Shown here piece after piece: positions 42,888-52,173 of a DNA stretch of 64,000 nucleotides. This DNA comes from Candidatus Bipolaricaulota bacterium (GTDB lineage Bacteria; Bipolaricaulota; Bipolaricaulia; Bipolaricaulales; Bipolaricaulaceae): NCBI GenBank assembly GCA_014360985.1, contig JACIWK010000001.1, positions 1 to 64,000 on the forward strand, given 5' to 3'. Positions within the stretch are counted from its first letter, which is position 1; every line of letters starts with the position of its first letter. The translations under genes were made by a program, and so were the position numbers. The notes under the pieces were generated by a model that worked only from the letters and a program-made list of their open reading frames with translations, was not told the origin of the DNA and did not search any database.

Positions 42888-45026
42888 CTAGAACATCGGG
42901 CTCATCCCGAACTCGAACGCCGGGACCCACGTCGGGTCGCGGTCGTTGGGCCACGCGAGGGAGAGCCGGACGAACATCCCCGCCACGTTCGCCGCGAGCT
43001 CGACCCCCAGCGACGACTTCACCGTCCCATCCCCGGTCGCCCCGAGATCCCCGAACAGGGCGATCCACGACCCCTGCGCAATCTCGATCCGGAACTCGCC
43101 GTTGAGGAGGCCGTAGCGATCCGTACGCACCCCCTTCGCGCCCCGTACGGAGTCCACCCCTCCCAGGGTGAACTGGTATCGCTCGGGGAGGTCCCACCCC
43201 CAGCGCACGAGGGCCCTCCAAGCGAGGACGGCCCGCGCCTCGCCGAGAAGAGCCCCGACCTCGGCCGGGGAGAACCCGGCAAGGTCCGCCTTGAGGACGA
43301 GGTACTCCACTCCGGGGGCAAACGTCCCCGCCTTCTCCAGCGATAGCCCCCCCCGGCTGCCGGTCCGCGGGAAGAACGGGCTGTCCCGGTCATCGTACGT
43401 GATCCCGACCTCAACCGATGTCTTCGGGTCAAGAGCGCCCCCCTCGACCGCCTCCCACACTCGCTCGCTCGTCAGGCCCACGGCAAGGTCAAGGTAGGGA
43501 GCGAGGGGATAGGCGAGCCTCACCCCTCCCCCCAAGGTGAGTAGGACAGGATCCTCACCGGACTCCCGCCGATACAGCTCAACGCTCACGAGGTCGAACA
43601 CGGGGAAAGAGTAGCTGCTGAACGAAAGCGACCACGTCGTGGACCCGCTTCCGGTCAACCCCTTCTCCAGGGAGAGGGCGAGGTCGATCGCCTTGCCGAG
43701 GACGTTCTTCTGGCTGTAGGTGAGGTTGCCGACGATCCCCAGGTCCTGGGGGGAGATCGCCACATTTCCCCCGATGCTGCCGAGCCTGTCGATGTCTTTG
43801 ACGGTGACCTTGAGGACCAGCTCGTCCCCCTCCCACCGCGGTTCGAGGACCACGTCCTGGAAGTACCCCAGCGCCATCAGCGCCTGCCGACTGACGACGA
43901 ACCGCCCCTCTGTGAGGAGCTGGCCAGGGGGGAGGTCCATCACCCGTTCGATCACCCACGGCGCGGTGCGCGACCCCTCGCCGACCTCGATCCGCGCCAC
44001 GCGCCCTTCCTTCACCTTCACCCGCAGGCGTCCCGCTTCGACCCCTTCCCCCTCCAACTCGACCATGAACAGCCCTTCCCGGCGGTAGTAGTCATAGACG
44101 GGTCCGAGGGCGCGGAGGACGTCGTGGTTCGTGACCACACCGTCGGGAAGGGGACCGATCCGTTCCTGGAGGCGATCGAGGCGAAACGCCGTCACCCCCT
44201 GAAGGTCGATCTCCGCCACGGAAGCGGGCTCGGGGAGGATCACCCGTTCCACGAGGTCCCACACGAGCCATACGCCCCCCTCGTCCGACTCCGCGCTGAC
44301 CCCTCCCGAGGAGAAGAAGACGGATTGGCCGAGGGCGCCCAGCGATTCCTGGATCTGCGAGATCCGCCCCACCTCTCCCACGGGGACGGTGACGAGCTTG
44401 CGCGCTTCCTCCTCCGGGATCGTGGATAGGCCGCGGAACCGGTGCCCGGCAATGGCAAGCTCCTCGACCGTGAGCACGAGCTCGGAACCCCTCAGGTCGG
44501 GGACGATCTGGACCGTGGCCCAGTCCATCTTGCGGTATTCCTCGAGGAGCCCCGCGAGCGCTGCTTCGAGCTTGGCTTGGTTCAGGACCTCCCCGGCCTT
44601 CACCCCAGCGTCGGTGAGGATCTCCCGCAGCTTGGCCTCCGTGGGCCGGTTCGCCCCGGCGAGGGCCTCCTGGAGCCACGAGAGGAGGGTTCCTTTCCCC
44701 TTCGGGGCCGGCGGCAGCCCCTCGAACGCGATGCGCTCGATCAGCGGGTACTCCACCACCCGGAACCGCACCACGACGAGATCATCGTCGAACGCGAGCT
44801 CGGGAGTGACCTGCGCGAAACAGCCAAGCTTCAGGATGGACTGGACCGCAGCCAGGACCTCGTCCCGGGTCGCCTCCTGGCCGGCCTTGAACCGCACCGC
44901 GGCCAGGATGTCGCTCGTGGGGACATTGACGTTCCCCACGACCTCCACCCGTCCCACAGTGAACGACTGGGCCATCGCCCCCGCGGTCCATCCTGCAACG
45001 AGAAGGGTGATCCACAGCCATCTCAC
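42888..45026 (-). CDS. bamA: Outer-membrane assembly factor BamA (Omp85)
   Basis: The 712-residue protein has a signal peptide (LWITLLVAGWTAGAMAQ), several POTRA repeats to about residue 395 (e.g. FTVGRVEVVGNVNVPTSDIL and the VAEIDLQGVTAFRLDRL unit), and a C-terminal 16-strand barrel. The barrel region includes GVDSVRGAKGVRTDRYG, corresponding to the conserved VRGF/Y lid-loop motif, and the chain ends EFGMSPMF with a terminal Phe. BamA folds barrel proteins into the outer membrane, so a true outer membrane is implied. The GTG start follows GGAGG by seven bases and overlaps the comM stop (GTGA). It lies beside a Skp-like gene. Confidence 0.93.
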   Translation of the reverse strand: MRWLWITLLVAGWTAGAMAQSFTVGRVEVVGNVNVPTSDILAAVRFKAGQEATRDEVLAAVQSILKLGCFAQVTPELAFDDDLVVVRFRVVEYPLIERIAFEGLPPAPKGKGTLLSWLQEALAGANRPTEAKLREILTDAGVKAGEVLNQAKLEAALAGLLEEYRKMDWATVQIVPDLRGSELVLTVEELAIAGHRFRGLSTIPEEEARKLVTVPVGEVGRISQIQESLGALGQSVFFSSGGVSAESDEGGVWLVWDLVERVILPEPASVAEIDLQGVTAFRLDRLQERIGPLPDGVVTNHDVLRALGPVYDYYRREGLFMVELEGEGVEAGRLRVKVKEGRVARIEVGEGSRTAPWVIERVMDLPPGQLLTEGRFVVSRQALMALGYFQDVVLEPRWEGDELVLKVTVKDIDRLGSIGGNVAISPQDLGIVGNLTYSQKNVLGKAIDLALSLEKGLTGSGSTTWSLSFSSYSFPVFDLVSVELYRRESGEDPVLLTLGGGVRLAYPLAPYLDLAVGLTSERVWEAVEGGALDPKTSVEVGITYDDRDSPFFPRTGSRGGLSLEKAGTFAPGVEYLVLKADLAGFSPAEVGALLGEARAVLAWRALVRWGWDLPERYQFTLGGVDSVRGAKGVRTDRYGLLNGEFRIEIAQGSWIALFGDLGATGDGTVKSSLGVELAANVAGMFVRLSLAWPNDRDPTWVPAFEFGMSPMF

Positions 45027-46546
45027 GGTATTACCTCCTCTGGAAACGCCCGGTACTGCAATGCCTCCGCCACGTGCTCGGGCCCGATGGTAGCGGATGC
45101 GGCGAGATCCGCAATCGTGCGGGCGACCTTGAGGGTGCGCACGTACCCCCGGCCGGTGAGGGCGAAGTGATCCACGGCCCGGGCAAGGAGGGATCTTCCC
45201 TCGGGGGTGAGCGTGCACCACCGCTGCACCTCTTTCGGGCTCAACTCGGCGTTGGTTCCCCCACGGGGCCCAAGCCTGCGCCGCTGTACGTCGCGGGCTT
45301 CCGCTACCCGCTTCCGCACCTCATCCGATGGCTCGCCCCCCCCTTCGGCAAGGAGCTCCTCCCGGGTGAGTCGTGGCACCTGCACGAACAGGTCCACCCG
45401 ATCGAGGAACGGGCCGGATAGGCGCTTGCGGTAGCCTACCACTTCGTGGGGGCGGCACCGACAGGGGTGGAGGGGATCGCCGAGATGTCCGCATGGACAG
45501 GGGTTCATCGCCCCGACGAGCATGAACGAGGCCGGGAACGTCACCGCCGTCCCGGCGCGCACGACCGTGATCCGCCGCTCCTCCAAGGGCTGGCGGAGCG
45601 CCTCCAAGACCTTCCGGTCGAACTCTGGAAGCTCGTCCAAGAAAAGCACTCCGTGATGGGCGAGCGTGATCTCACCGGGGCTGGGGATTCCGTGGCCGCC
45701 CCCGACCATCCCCGCGTAGGACACGGTGTGGTGGGGGGAGCGGAACGGGCGCCGGCGGAGGAGGGGCCGCCCCGGGGAGAGCAATCCCGCCACGGAGTGG
45801 ATGCGCGTCACCTCCAGCGCCTCGTCGAACGTGAGGAGGGGGAGGATCCCCGGCAGGCACTTGGCGAGGAGGGACTTCCCAGCCCCGGGAGGCCCGACCA
45901 TCAGGACGTGGTGCGCGCCGGCCGCGGCGATCTCGAGGGCCCGCCGGGCGTGCTCCTGTCCCCGCACGAGGGACAGATCGATCCAGTCCGGCGGCTCCCC
46001 CTCGGGCGCGGTCCACGGGGCGGGGGGGATCGCCCGTTCCCCGCGGAGGAACGCCACCGCCTCGCCGAGGGACGCGACCGGGTGCACGGCAAGCCCGTCC
46101 ACCAGCGCCGCCTCGGGAGCGGAGGGGGCCGCCACCACCGCCCGTCCGATCCCCGCCGCGCGGGCGGCGAGGGCCATCGCCAGGGTTCCCCGCACCGGCC
46201 GGAGCCCCCCATCCAGGGCCAGCTCCCCCAGGAACACCGTACCCGCACTGGCCTCCGCCGCCACCTGACCCGTGGCCACGAGGAGGGCCACCGCCAGGGC
46301 GAGGTCGAACCCCGCCCCCTCCTTGCGGAGGTCGGCCGGGGCGAGGTTGGCCGTGATCCGCAGCTGGGGGAAGGAGAGACCCGCATTGCGGATCGCCGAC
46401 CGCACCCGCTCCCGGGCTTCGGACACCTCCTTCTCGGGGAGGCCAACGATCGCAAACCCCGGAAGGCCTGGCCCCACGTCGCACTGGACCTCGATCAGGC
46501 GAGCCTCGATCCCGTACGGGGCGGCGCTAAGGACCTGGGCGAACAT
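45023..46546 (-). CDS. comM: ComM/YifB-family Mg-chelatase-like AAA+ ATPase
   Basis: The 507-residue protein has an N-terminal ribosomal-S5/Lon-type domain (about 1-165, GLPGFAIVGLPEKEVSEARERV region). An AAA+ domain follows with Walker A VGPPGAGKSLLAK near residue 218, Walker B GVLFLDELPEF near 300 and a FLDRVDLFVQVP sensor region, then a C-terminal ChlI-like domain. CPCGHLGDPLHPCRC near residue 352 is a zinc-ribbon-like insertion typical of the family. ComM is a branch-migration helicase that aids integration of DNA in natural transformation; many non-competent bacteria carry it. It overlaps yraN by 20 bases, and the yraN-comM pairing is common. Confidence 0.93.
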   Translation of the reverse strand: MFAQVLSAAPYGIEARLIEVQCDVGPGLPGFAIVGLPEKEVSEARERVRSAIRNAGLSFPQLRITANLAPADLRKEGAGFDLALAVALLVATGQVAAEASAGTVFLGELALDGGLRPVRGTLAMALAARAAGIGRAVVAAPSAPEAALVDGLAVHPVASLGEAVAFLRGERAIPPAPWTAPEGEPPDWIDLSLVRGQEHARRALEIAAAGAHHVLMVGPPGAGKSLLAKCLPGILPLLTFDEALEVTRIHSVAGLLSPGRPLLRRRPFRSPHHTVSYAGMVGGGHGIPSPGEITLAHHGVLFLDELPEFDRKVLEALRQPLEERRITVVRAGTAVTFPASFMLVGAMNPCPCGHLGDPLHPCRCRPHEVVGYRKRLSGPFLDRVDLFVQVPRLTREELLAEGGGEPSDEVRKRVAEARDVQRRRLGPRGGTNAELSPKEVQRWCTLTPEGRSLLARAVDHFALTGRGYVRTLKVARTIADLAASATIGPEHVAEALQYRAFPEEVIP

Positions 46547-46874
46547 CCTCCTCCCGGAACGCGTCGCGGATGTGGCGCACGCCGCGCGGGCCCACCGCCA
46601 CCACGTCGAACCGCACCGGCATCTCGGGCTGCCCCCCGAGGAAGGCGAGCGCCGTGCGCCACAGGCGATTCCGCTTCTCGCCCGTCACTGCCTCCACGGC
46701 GGTCCCGAACCCCTCCCCGGACCGTCCCTTGACCTCCACGAACACGAGGGTGGGGCCATCCCGCGCGATGATGTCCACCTCGCCACCCCGCCACCGCCAA
46801 TTACGGGCGACGATTCTCATCCCCTGGGCGCGCAGGTGGCGACAAGCGATGTCCTCGGCCCCCTTCCCCTTCAT
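46527..46874 (-). CDS. yraN: YraN-family (UPF0102) endonuclease-like protein
   Basis: The 115-residue protein matches UPF0102: KGAEDIACRHLRAQGMRIVARNWR at the N-terminus (residues 4-27), then GGEVDIIARDGPTLVFVEVKGR near residues 31-52, which contains the PD-(D/E)xK-like Asp-(x)n-Glu-x-Lys pattern, and the tail VRFDVVAVG. The role is unproven; the fold is that of Holliday-junction resolvase-like nucleases. The ATG at 46874 gives the usual length; an ATG five codons upstream (46889) is the alternative. It is the first gene of the minus-strand run that ends with ftsZ. Confidence 0.88.
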   Translation of the reverse strand: MKGKGAEDIACRHLRAQGMRIVARNWRWRGGEVDIIARDGPTLVFVEVKGRSGEGFGTAVEAVTGEKRNRLWRTALAFLGGQPEMPVRFDVVAVGPRGVRHIRDAFREEDVRPGP

Positions 46875-46921
46875 CACGACCCGAATCATAGCCAAGCTGG
46901 CCGGGAACGGCCGCAGATCCG

Positions 46922-46927
46922 TATACT
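46922..46927 (+). promoter_or_regulatory. -10 box seven bases before the amidohydrolase start
   Basis: TATACT ends seven bases before the GTG at 46935, so transcription would start at or next to the start codon. No -35 hexamer is evident. This is the clearest leaderless-type arrangement in the window. Confidence 0.5.
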
Positions 46928-46934
46928 GCATGTC

Positions 46935-48221
46935 GTGCGCATCCTCATCCGGGGGCCGGCGGTGATGCAACGCGCGGAGGATGGGGTCGTCCCCCATGCC
47001 GACGTGGTGATCGAGGGGCGACGGTACGAGGCGATCCTCCCCGGTGGGGGAGCAGGGGGGGCGTTCGACCAAGTGATCGACGGCGAAGGGTGCCTCCTCC
47101 TCCCCGGCCTCGTCAACGCCCACACCCACCTCGCGATGACCCTCCTCCGCGGGGCAGCACGCGACCTCCCCCTCGAGCGGTGGCTCAGCGAGGAGATCTG
47201 GCCCCGCGAGCGGAAGCTCACGGCGAAGGATGTGTACTGGGCGTCGCTTTTGGGCTTGGCGGAGATGATCCGGGGCGGAACGACCGCGTTCGCCGACATG
47301 TACTTCTTCATGGACGAGGTGGCCCACGCGGTGGAGGAGGCCGGCCTGCGCGCCCTCCTCTCCTACGGGATCGTCGCTCCAACCCCGGACCGGATTGATC
47401 CCGAGCTGAACAAAGCGGAGGCGTTCACCCGAGACTGGGAGGGAAGGGCGGAGGGCCGCATCCACACCGCCCTGTCCCCCCACGCGCCCTACACCTGCCT
47501 TCCCGAGGTATGGCAGCGCACCGCCGTGTTGGCCCGCGAGATCCGCGTCCCGATCCACACCCACCTCGCCGAGACCGCAGAGGAAGTCGCGCGGATCCGG
47601 ACTGAAAAGGGGAAATCCCCAGCCGAGTGGCTGGAGGAGCTTGGCGTTTTCTCCGTCCCCGTGATCGCTGCGCACTGCGTGCACGTCTCGGAGAAAGACA
47701 TCGAGATCCTCGCCGCCCATGGGGCGACGGCCGTGCACTGCCCGACCTCGAACATGAGACTGACGTGTGGGATCGCCCCGGTCCATGACATGCTCAAGGG
47801 CGGGGTCAACGTCGCCCTGGGTACGGACGGGGCCGCGTCGGCGGGCGACCTCAACATGATCGAGGAGATGCGGCTGGCGTCACTGCTCGCCAGGCAGAGG
47901 GCCGGTGATCCCGCCGCGCTTCCCGCCGCCGAGGCCATCCGCTGCGCCACCGCCCGCGGGGCCGCCGCCCTTGGCTGGGGGAAGGAATTGGGTACAATTG
48001 AGCCCGGACGACGGGCGGATGGGGTGCTCATCAGCATGAAGGGGCCCCATCTCTGCCCGGGGTACGATCCCCTCACGGACCTCGTCTATGCAGCACAGGG
48101 GGCGGATGTGACAGCGGTGTTCGTCGATGGGCATCCGCTGTTCCTAGGAGGTGAGTTCCAGACCCTCGATGTGGACGAGATCAGGGGTCGATGCCGGCGC
48201 CTGGCCCGTCGGTTCCGTTAA
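46935..48221 (+). CDS. 5-methylthioadenosine/S-adenosylhomocysteine deaminase-type amidohydrolase
   Basis: The 428-residue enzyme belongs to the TRZ/ATZ-like amidohydrolases. The metal-binding motif LPGLVNAHTHLAMTLLRG is near residue 58. EEIWPRERKLT, HAPYTC, HTHLAETAEE, AAHCVHVSEKD and ALGTDGAASAGDLNM follow, supplying the remaining His and Asp ligands and the catalytic Glu. Relatives deaminate SAH, MTA or adenosine to inosyl compounds, part of methyl-cycle salvage. Substrate choice cannot be fixed from sequence alone. The GTG start has no Shine-Dalgarno sequence but TATACT lies seven bases upstream, pointing to a leaderless message. It is divergent from yraN. Confidence 0.9.
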   Translation: MRILIRGPAVMQRAEDGVVPHADVVIEGRRYEAILPGGGAGGAFDQVIDGEGCLLLPGLVNAHTHLAMTLLRGAARDLPLERWLSEEIWPRERKLTAKDVYWASLLGLAEMIRGGTTAFADMYFFMDEVAHAVEEAGLRALLSYGIVAPTPDRIDPELNKAEAFTRDWEGRAEGRIHTALSPHAPYTCLPEVWQRTAVLAREIRVPIHTHLAETAEEVARIRTEKGKSPAEWLEELGVFSVPVIAAHCVHVSEKDIEILAAHGATAVHCPTSNMRLTCGIAPVHDMLKGGVNVALGTDGAASAGDLNMIEEMRLASLLARQRAGDPAALPAAEAIRCATARGAAALGWGKELGTIEPGRRADGVLISMKGPHLCPGYDPLTDLVYAAQGADVTAVFVDGHPLFLGGEFQTLDVDEIRGRCRRLARRFR

Positions 48222-48275
48222 CTGAACCCTTCCCAGGCGGACGCCAGCGTGGGATCGGGCGATTGGAGGTGGAGT

Positions 48276-48548
48276 GTGGCGCTCTCACAGGAAACCAAAC
48301 AGGAGTGCATCAGGAAGTTCGCCAAGAATCCAACCGATACCGGTTCGGCAGAGGTCCAGGTCGCGTTGCTGACCGCGCGGATCAACCAGCTCACCGCGCA
48401 CCTGCAGACCCACCGCAAAGATTTTCACTCCCGCCGCGGGCTGCACAAGCTCGTGGGGCAACGCCGACGGTTGCTACAATATCTGCGCCAAACCAACCCG
48501 CGCCGATATGCGCAGGTGATCCAGGAACTTGACATCAGAGGTGTGTGA
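48276..48548 (+). CDS. rpsO: Ribosomal protein S15
   Basis: The 90-residue protein binds the central domain of 16S rRNA. The typical helices are visible: QECIRKFAKNPTDTGSAEVQ, then VALLTARINQLTAHLQTHRKD, here given as two neighbouring spans, and SRRGLHKLVGQRRRLLQYL. The C-terminus (DPRRYxxVIxELxIR pattern, here NPRRYAQVIQELDIRGV) is complete. The GTG start follows GGAGGTGGAG. The pnp gene follows directly, the arrangement seen in many bacteria, where PNPase processes the shared transcript. Confidence 0.97.
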   Translation: MALSQETKQECIRKFAKNPTDTGSAEVQVALLTARINQLTAHLQTHRKDFHSRRGLHKLVGQRRRLLQYLRQTNPRRYAQVIQELDIRGV

Positions 48549-50893
48549 GGGGAATGCCAGAGGTAGAAACAACAGTTGCCGGAAAGACGTTCCGCCTAGA
48601 GAGCGGGCGCATCGCCCGCCAAGCCGATGGGGCGGTCCTCGCAACGTGGGGGGACACGAAGGTTCTCGTGACCGCGGTCTGTCAGCCGACGGCCCAGGAG
48701 CTCGATTACTTCCCGCTCCGGGTGGATTTCGAGGAACGGTTCTATGCGGGAGGGAAGATCCCCGGGGGGTTCTTCAAGCGGGAGGGGCGGCCCTCGGATG
48801 ATGCCGTGCTTGCCGCGCGGCTGATTGACCGCCCGATCCGCCCCCTGTTCCCCGATGGGTACCGGGAGGAGGTGCATATTGTAGCCACGGTGCTCTCCGC
48901 GGAGAGGGACGCCCCTCCGGACGTGGTGGGCCTCCTCGGCGCCTCGGCTGCGCTCATGATCTCCCCGGCCCCGTTCGCGGGCCCGGTGGCCGCGGTGCGG
49001 CTGGGGATGGACGGAGAGACGATCATCGCCCATCCGAGCGACGAGGTGCGCGAGACGGGCCGGATGGACATCGTCGTCGCCGGAACCCGGGCCACGGTAA
49101 CGATGGTCGAGGGTCACATGCGGGAGGTGGCCGACGAGAAGGTGGTCGAGGCGATCGTGGCCGCCCATAAGTTGATCCAAGACCTGATCGCCCTCCAGGA
49201 GGAGTTCGCGGCACAACATGCTGTCGCCAAGCGCGCCGCGACCCCGCCCACCGCGGAGGTCGTGGACGTGCGCGGCAAGGTGAAGGAGCTCGTGTGGTCC
49301 CACCTCCCCGAGCTCCGGGCCGCTCCGACGAAGCTCGCCCGGGAGAGGATGGCCCAAGCGTTGGCCACCGAGGCGGCGGAGGCCGTGGCAGCGAGCTCTC
49401 CCGAGGAGCGCAGGTCCGCCATCGCCGCGCTCGCCACCCAGCTCTTCGACGACGTGTACCGGGAGTTCGCTCGGCAGGCGATCCTCGACCGGGGGGAACG
49501 GATGGACGGCCGGAGGCCGGACGAGCTCCGGCCCATCTCGATTCAGGTCGGCCTCCTGCCGCGCGTGCACGGCTCGGCCCTGTTCACGCGCGGAGAGACG
49601 CAATCCCTCGGCACGTGCACCCTCGGCGCGACGCGCCGCGACGCCCAGATCGTCGACCTGATGATGGAGGAGGGCCTGAAGCGGTTCATGCTCCACTACA
49701 ACTTCCCGCCCTACGCCACGGGCGAGGCGGGACGAATCGGGTCCCCTTCCCGCCGGTCGATCGGACACGGCCGCCTCGCCGAGGGGGCGTTGCTCGCAGT
49801 GCTGCCCTCGGAGGACGAGTTCCCCTACATCATCCGCGTGGTGTCGGAGATCACGGAATCGAACGGGTCCTCGTCCATGGCCTCCGTGTGCTCGGGGGCG
49901 CTGGCGATGATGGACGCCGGGGTCCCCTTGAAGCGCCCGGTGGCCGGGGTGGCGATGGGCCTCGTCGGCGATGAGGGAACCGGCCGGTACGTGATCCTCA
50001 CCGACATCCTCGGCCTGGAGGACCACTATGGGGACATGGACTTCAAGGTCGCGGGGACCCGGGAGGGCGTGACCGCGTTCCAGCTCGACGTCAAGACGGG
50101 CGGGATCACGCCGGATCTGATGCGACAGGCGATGGCCCAAGCCCGGGAGGCGCGGCTGGCGATCCTCGACCAGATGGAGGCCGCCCTCCCCAAGCCGCGC
50201 CCGTCCCTCTCCCCCTACGCCCCCTGCCTCGACGTGGTGAAGGTCAACCCGGAGAAGATCGGGGCGATCATCGGCCCCGGGGGGCGGGTGATCCGCAAGC
50301 TCCAGGAGGACACGGGCACGGAGATCGACATCGAGGACGACGGCACGGTGAAGATCGTCGGCGACTCTGCGGACGCAGTGGGCCTCGCCCGCCAGGCGAT
50401 CGAGGAGCTCACCGCAGAGGTCGAGGTGGGGATGACGTTCCACGCCAAGGTCGTGCGCATCGCCCCGTTCGGGGCGTTCGTCGAGCTGCGGCCAGGGGTG
50501 GATGCTCTCGTCCACATCTCCAACCTCTCCGACGGCTACGTGAAGAAGGTCGAGGATGTGGTCCGGGTGGGCGACGAGCTCCTGGTGGAGGTGATCGAGA
50601 CCGACGAGAACGGGCGGATCCGCTGCCGGGCCGTCCAGGAGAAGCCGAAGCTCAAAGTCGGGGACATCATCTCCGGCCAGGTGACGAACGTTGTCGACTA
50701 TGGGGTGTTTGTAGAGATCGCCCCGGGCGTACGGGGGCTGGTGCACAAGTCGCGCCTGGGGACCCCGGCCGAGCCGGCGGAGGTGGCGAAGAAGGGCGAC
50801 CGGATGCTCGTGGAGATCCTGGAGATCGAGGAGCAGGGTCGGTACAAGCTGCGGCGGGTGGTCCCCGCCGGCCCAGCCGAGTCCGGAGCATGA
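48545..50893 (+). CDS. pnp: Polynucleotide phosphorylase with two C-terminal S1 domains
   Basis: The 782-residue exoribonuclease degrades RNA phosphorolytically from the 3' end. Two RNase PH domains (about 5-215 and 325-540) flank an all-alpha region. The second has PPYATGEAGRIGSPSRRSIGHG and the Mg-binding DILGLEDHYGDMDFK. A KH domain (about 560-620, GAIIGPGGRVIRKLQ) and an S1 domain (about 635-700, GAFVELRPGVDALVHISNLS) follow. A second S1-like domain (about 708-775, GQVTNVVDYGVFVEIAPGV) comes after the first, while the usual PNPase has only one. The length is about 70 above usual for this reason. The GTG at 48545 overlaps the rpsO stop; the ATG three codons later (48554) is the alternative start. 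Confidence 0.95.
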   Translation: MRGMPEVETTVAGKTFRLESGRIARQADGAVLATWGDTKVLVTAVCQPTAQELDYFPLRVDFEERFYAGGKIPGGFFKREGRPSDDAVLAARLIDRPIRPLFPDGYREEVHIVATVLSAERDAPPDVVGLLGASAALMISPAPFAGPVAAVRLGMDGETIIAHPSDEVRETGRMDIVVAGTRATVTMVEGHMREVADEKVVEAIVAAHKLIQDLIALQEEFAAQHAVAKRAATPPTAEVVDVRGKVKELVWSHLPELRAAPTKLARERMAQALATEAAEAVAASSPEERRSAIAALATQLFDDVYREFARQAILDRGERMDGRRPDELRPISIQVGLLPRVHGSALFTRGETQSLGTCTLGATRRDAQIVDLMMEEGLKRFMLHYNFPPYATGEAGRIGSPSRRSIGHGRLAEGALLAVLPSEDEFPYIIRVVSEITESNGSSSMASVCSGALAMMDAGVPLKRPVAGVAMGLVGDEGTGRYVILTDILGLEDHYGDMDFKVAGTREGVTAFQLDVKTGGITPDLMRQAMAQAREARLAILDQMEAALPKPRPSLSPYAPCLDVVKVNPEKIGAIIGPGGRVIRKLQEDTGTEIDIEDDGTVKIVGDSADAVGLARQAIEELTAEVEVGMTFHAKVVRIAPFGAFVELRPGVDALVHISNLSDGYVKKVEDVVRVGDELLVEVIETDENGRIRCRAVQEKPKLKVGDIISGQVTNVVDYGVFVEIAPGVRGLVHKSRLGTPAEPAEVAKKGDRMLVEILEIEEQGRYKLRRVVPAGPAESGA

Positions 50894-52173
50894 TCGAGAT
50901 CTACCCCGGCTGCTACCAGGACTGCACAGCGTCGGGAGCAGTGGTGCTCGCCGAACCGATGCCGTCCCTGCGCTCGGTGGCGGTTGGGCTGTGGGTGAGG
51001 GCAGGGGGGCGGGACGATCCCCCCGGCAAGGAAGGCCTCGCCCACCTCCTCGAGCACATGACGTTCAAGGGCACGGCTTGCCATAGCGCGGCGGAGATCG
51101 CCCAAGCGATCGATCTATTGGGCGGGCATCTCAACGCCGCGACCGCAAACGAGTACACGTTCTACTACACCGAGGTTCTCGAGGAGGGCCTCGCCACCGC
51201 TGTCTCCATCCTCGAGGAGCTCGTCACCCTTCCCCGACTGGCCCGCGATGACCTGGGCCGGGAGCGGGTGGTGATCGAGGAGGAGATCCGCACCATTGAG
51301 GACAGTCCGGAGGACGTTGCGTTTCAGCTCCTCCACGAGGCCCTGTGGCCCGGGGGGCATCCCCTGGGCCAACCCGTGGTGGGGAGACCGGCATCCGTGG
51401 CCGAGCTAGGGCTTGATGACCTGTGGGCCTTCTTTCGCCACCACTACACGCCCTCGCGGATGGCCCTCGTTGCCTGCGGGAGGGTGGATCCAACGGAGCT
51501 CCTCTCCCTGGCCACCCGATTCGGAAGCGTGGGCGAGCACGATGGGGAACGGCCCCGGCACCCTCCCGAGCCGGGGTCGGGGGTCTCCCTTGCCGAGCGG
51601 GCCATCCAGCAGGTCCACCTCGCGGTGGGGTTCCCCACCGTCCCGATCGGGTCCCCCCATCGGTACGGGATCGAGGTGTTGAACGCCCTCCTCGGCGGCG
51701 GGGTCAGCTCGCGGCTCTTCCAGCGCGTGCGCGAGGAGCTTGGGCTCGCCTACACCGTGTTCTCCGCGACTTCCTACCACTCCGACGCCGGGGCCCTCGC
51801 CCTCTACGCCGCCACTGAGGAGAAGAAGCTCCCCCGCGTTATCGATCTCCTGTGGAGGGAAGTGGAGGCCCTCGCCCGCACCCCTCCCCCGCCCTCCGAC
51901 CTCGCCCGGGCGATCCAACGTCTGGTGAATGCGTTCCTCGTCGGTCTCGATGATCCGAGCGGACGCATGGTGCGGCTGGGAACGGCGACCGCGCTCGGGC
52001 GCACGCCGGCTGCGCCCGACGAAGTCGTTCGCCGCCTGAGGGCGGTGACCGGGGAGGAGGTCCAGGAGCTCGCCCAGCGGTTCCTCAGCCCCGACAGGGC
52101 GGCATGGGCCGCGGTCGGGCCGTGCGGGGACCGGCTATGGCAACTCATCCGTCCCCACGCGGAGGTGAGGTGA
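50890..52173 (+). CDS. M16-family zinc peptidase
   Basis: The 427-residue protein belongs to the pitrilysin/processing-peptidase family. The inverted zinc motif HLLEH is in GLAHLLEHMTFKGT near residue 55, with the downstream Glu in VVIEEEIRTIEDSPED. The second domain has the GGGVSSRLFQRVREELGLAYTV segment (near 275-295) that completes the active-site clamp. Family members degrade peptides or process signals; the size fits the bacterial single-chain form that dimerises. It is fused by overlap to pnp (ATGA) and coaD (TGATG). The rpsO-pnp-M16 order is also common in Firmicutes. Confidence 0.93.
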   Translation: MIEIYPGCYQDCTASGAVVLAEPMPSLRSVAVGLWVRAGGRDDPPGKEGLAHLLEHMTFKGTACHSAAEIAQAIDLLGGHLNAATANEYTFYYTEVLEEGLATAVSILEELVTLPRLARDDLGRERVVIEEEIRTIEDSPEDVAFQLLHEALWPGGHPLGQPVVGRPASVAELGLDDLWAFFRHHYTPSRMALVACGRVDPTELLSLATRFGSVGEHDGERPRHPPEPGSGVSLAERAIQQVHLAVGFPTVPIGSPHRYGIEVLNALLGGGVSSRLFQRVREELGLAYTVFSATSYHSDAGALALYAATEEKKLPRVIDLLWREVEALARTPPPPSDLARAIQRLVNAFLVGLDDPSGRMVRLGTATALGRTPAAPDEVVRRLRAVTGEEVQELAQRFLSPDRAAWAAVGPCGDRLWQLIRPHAEVR

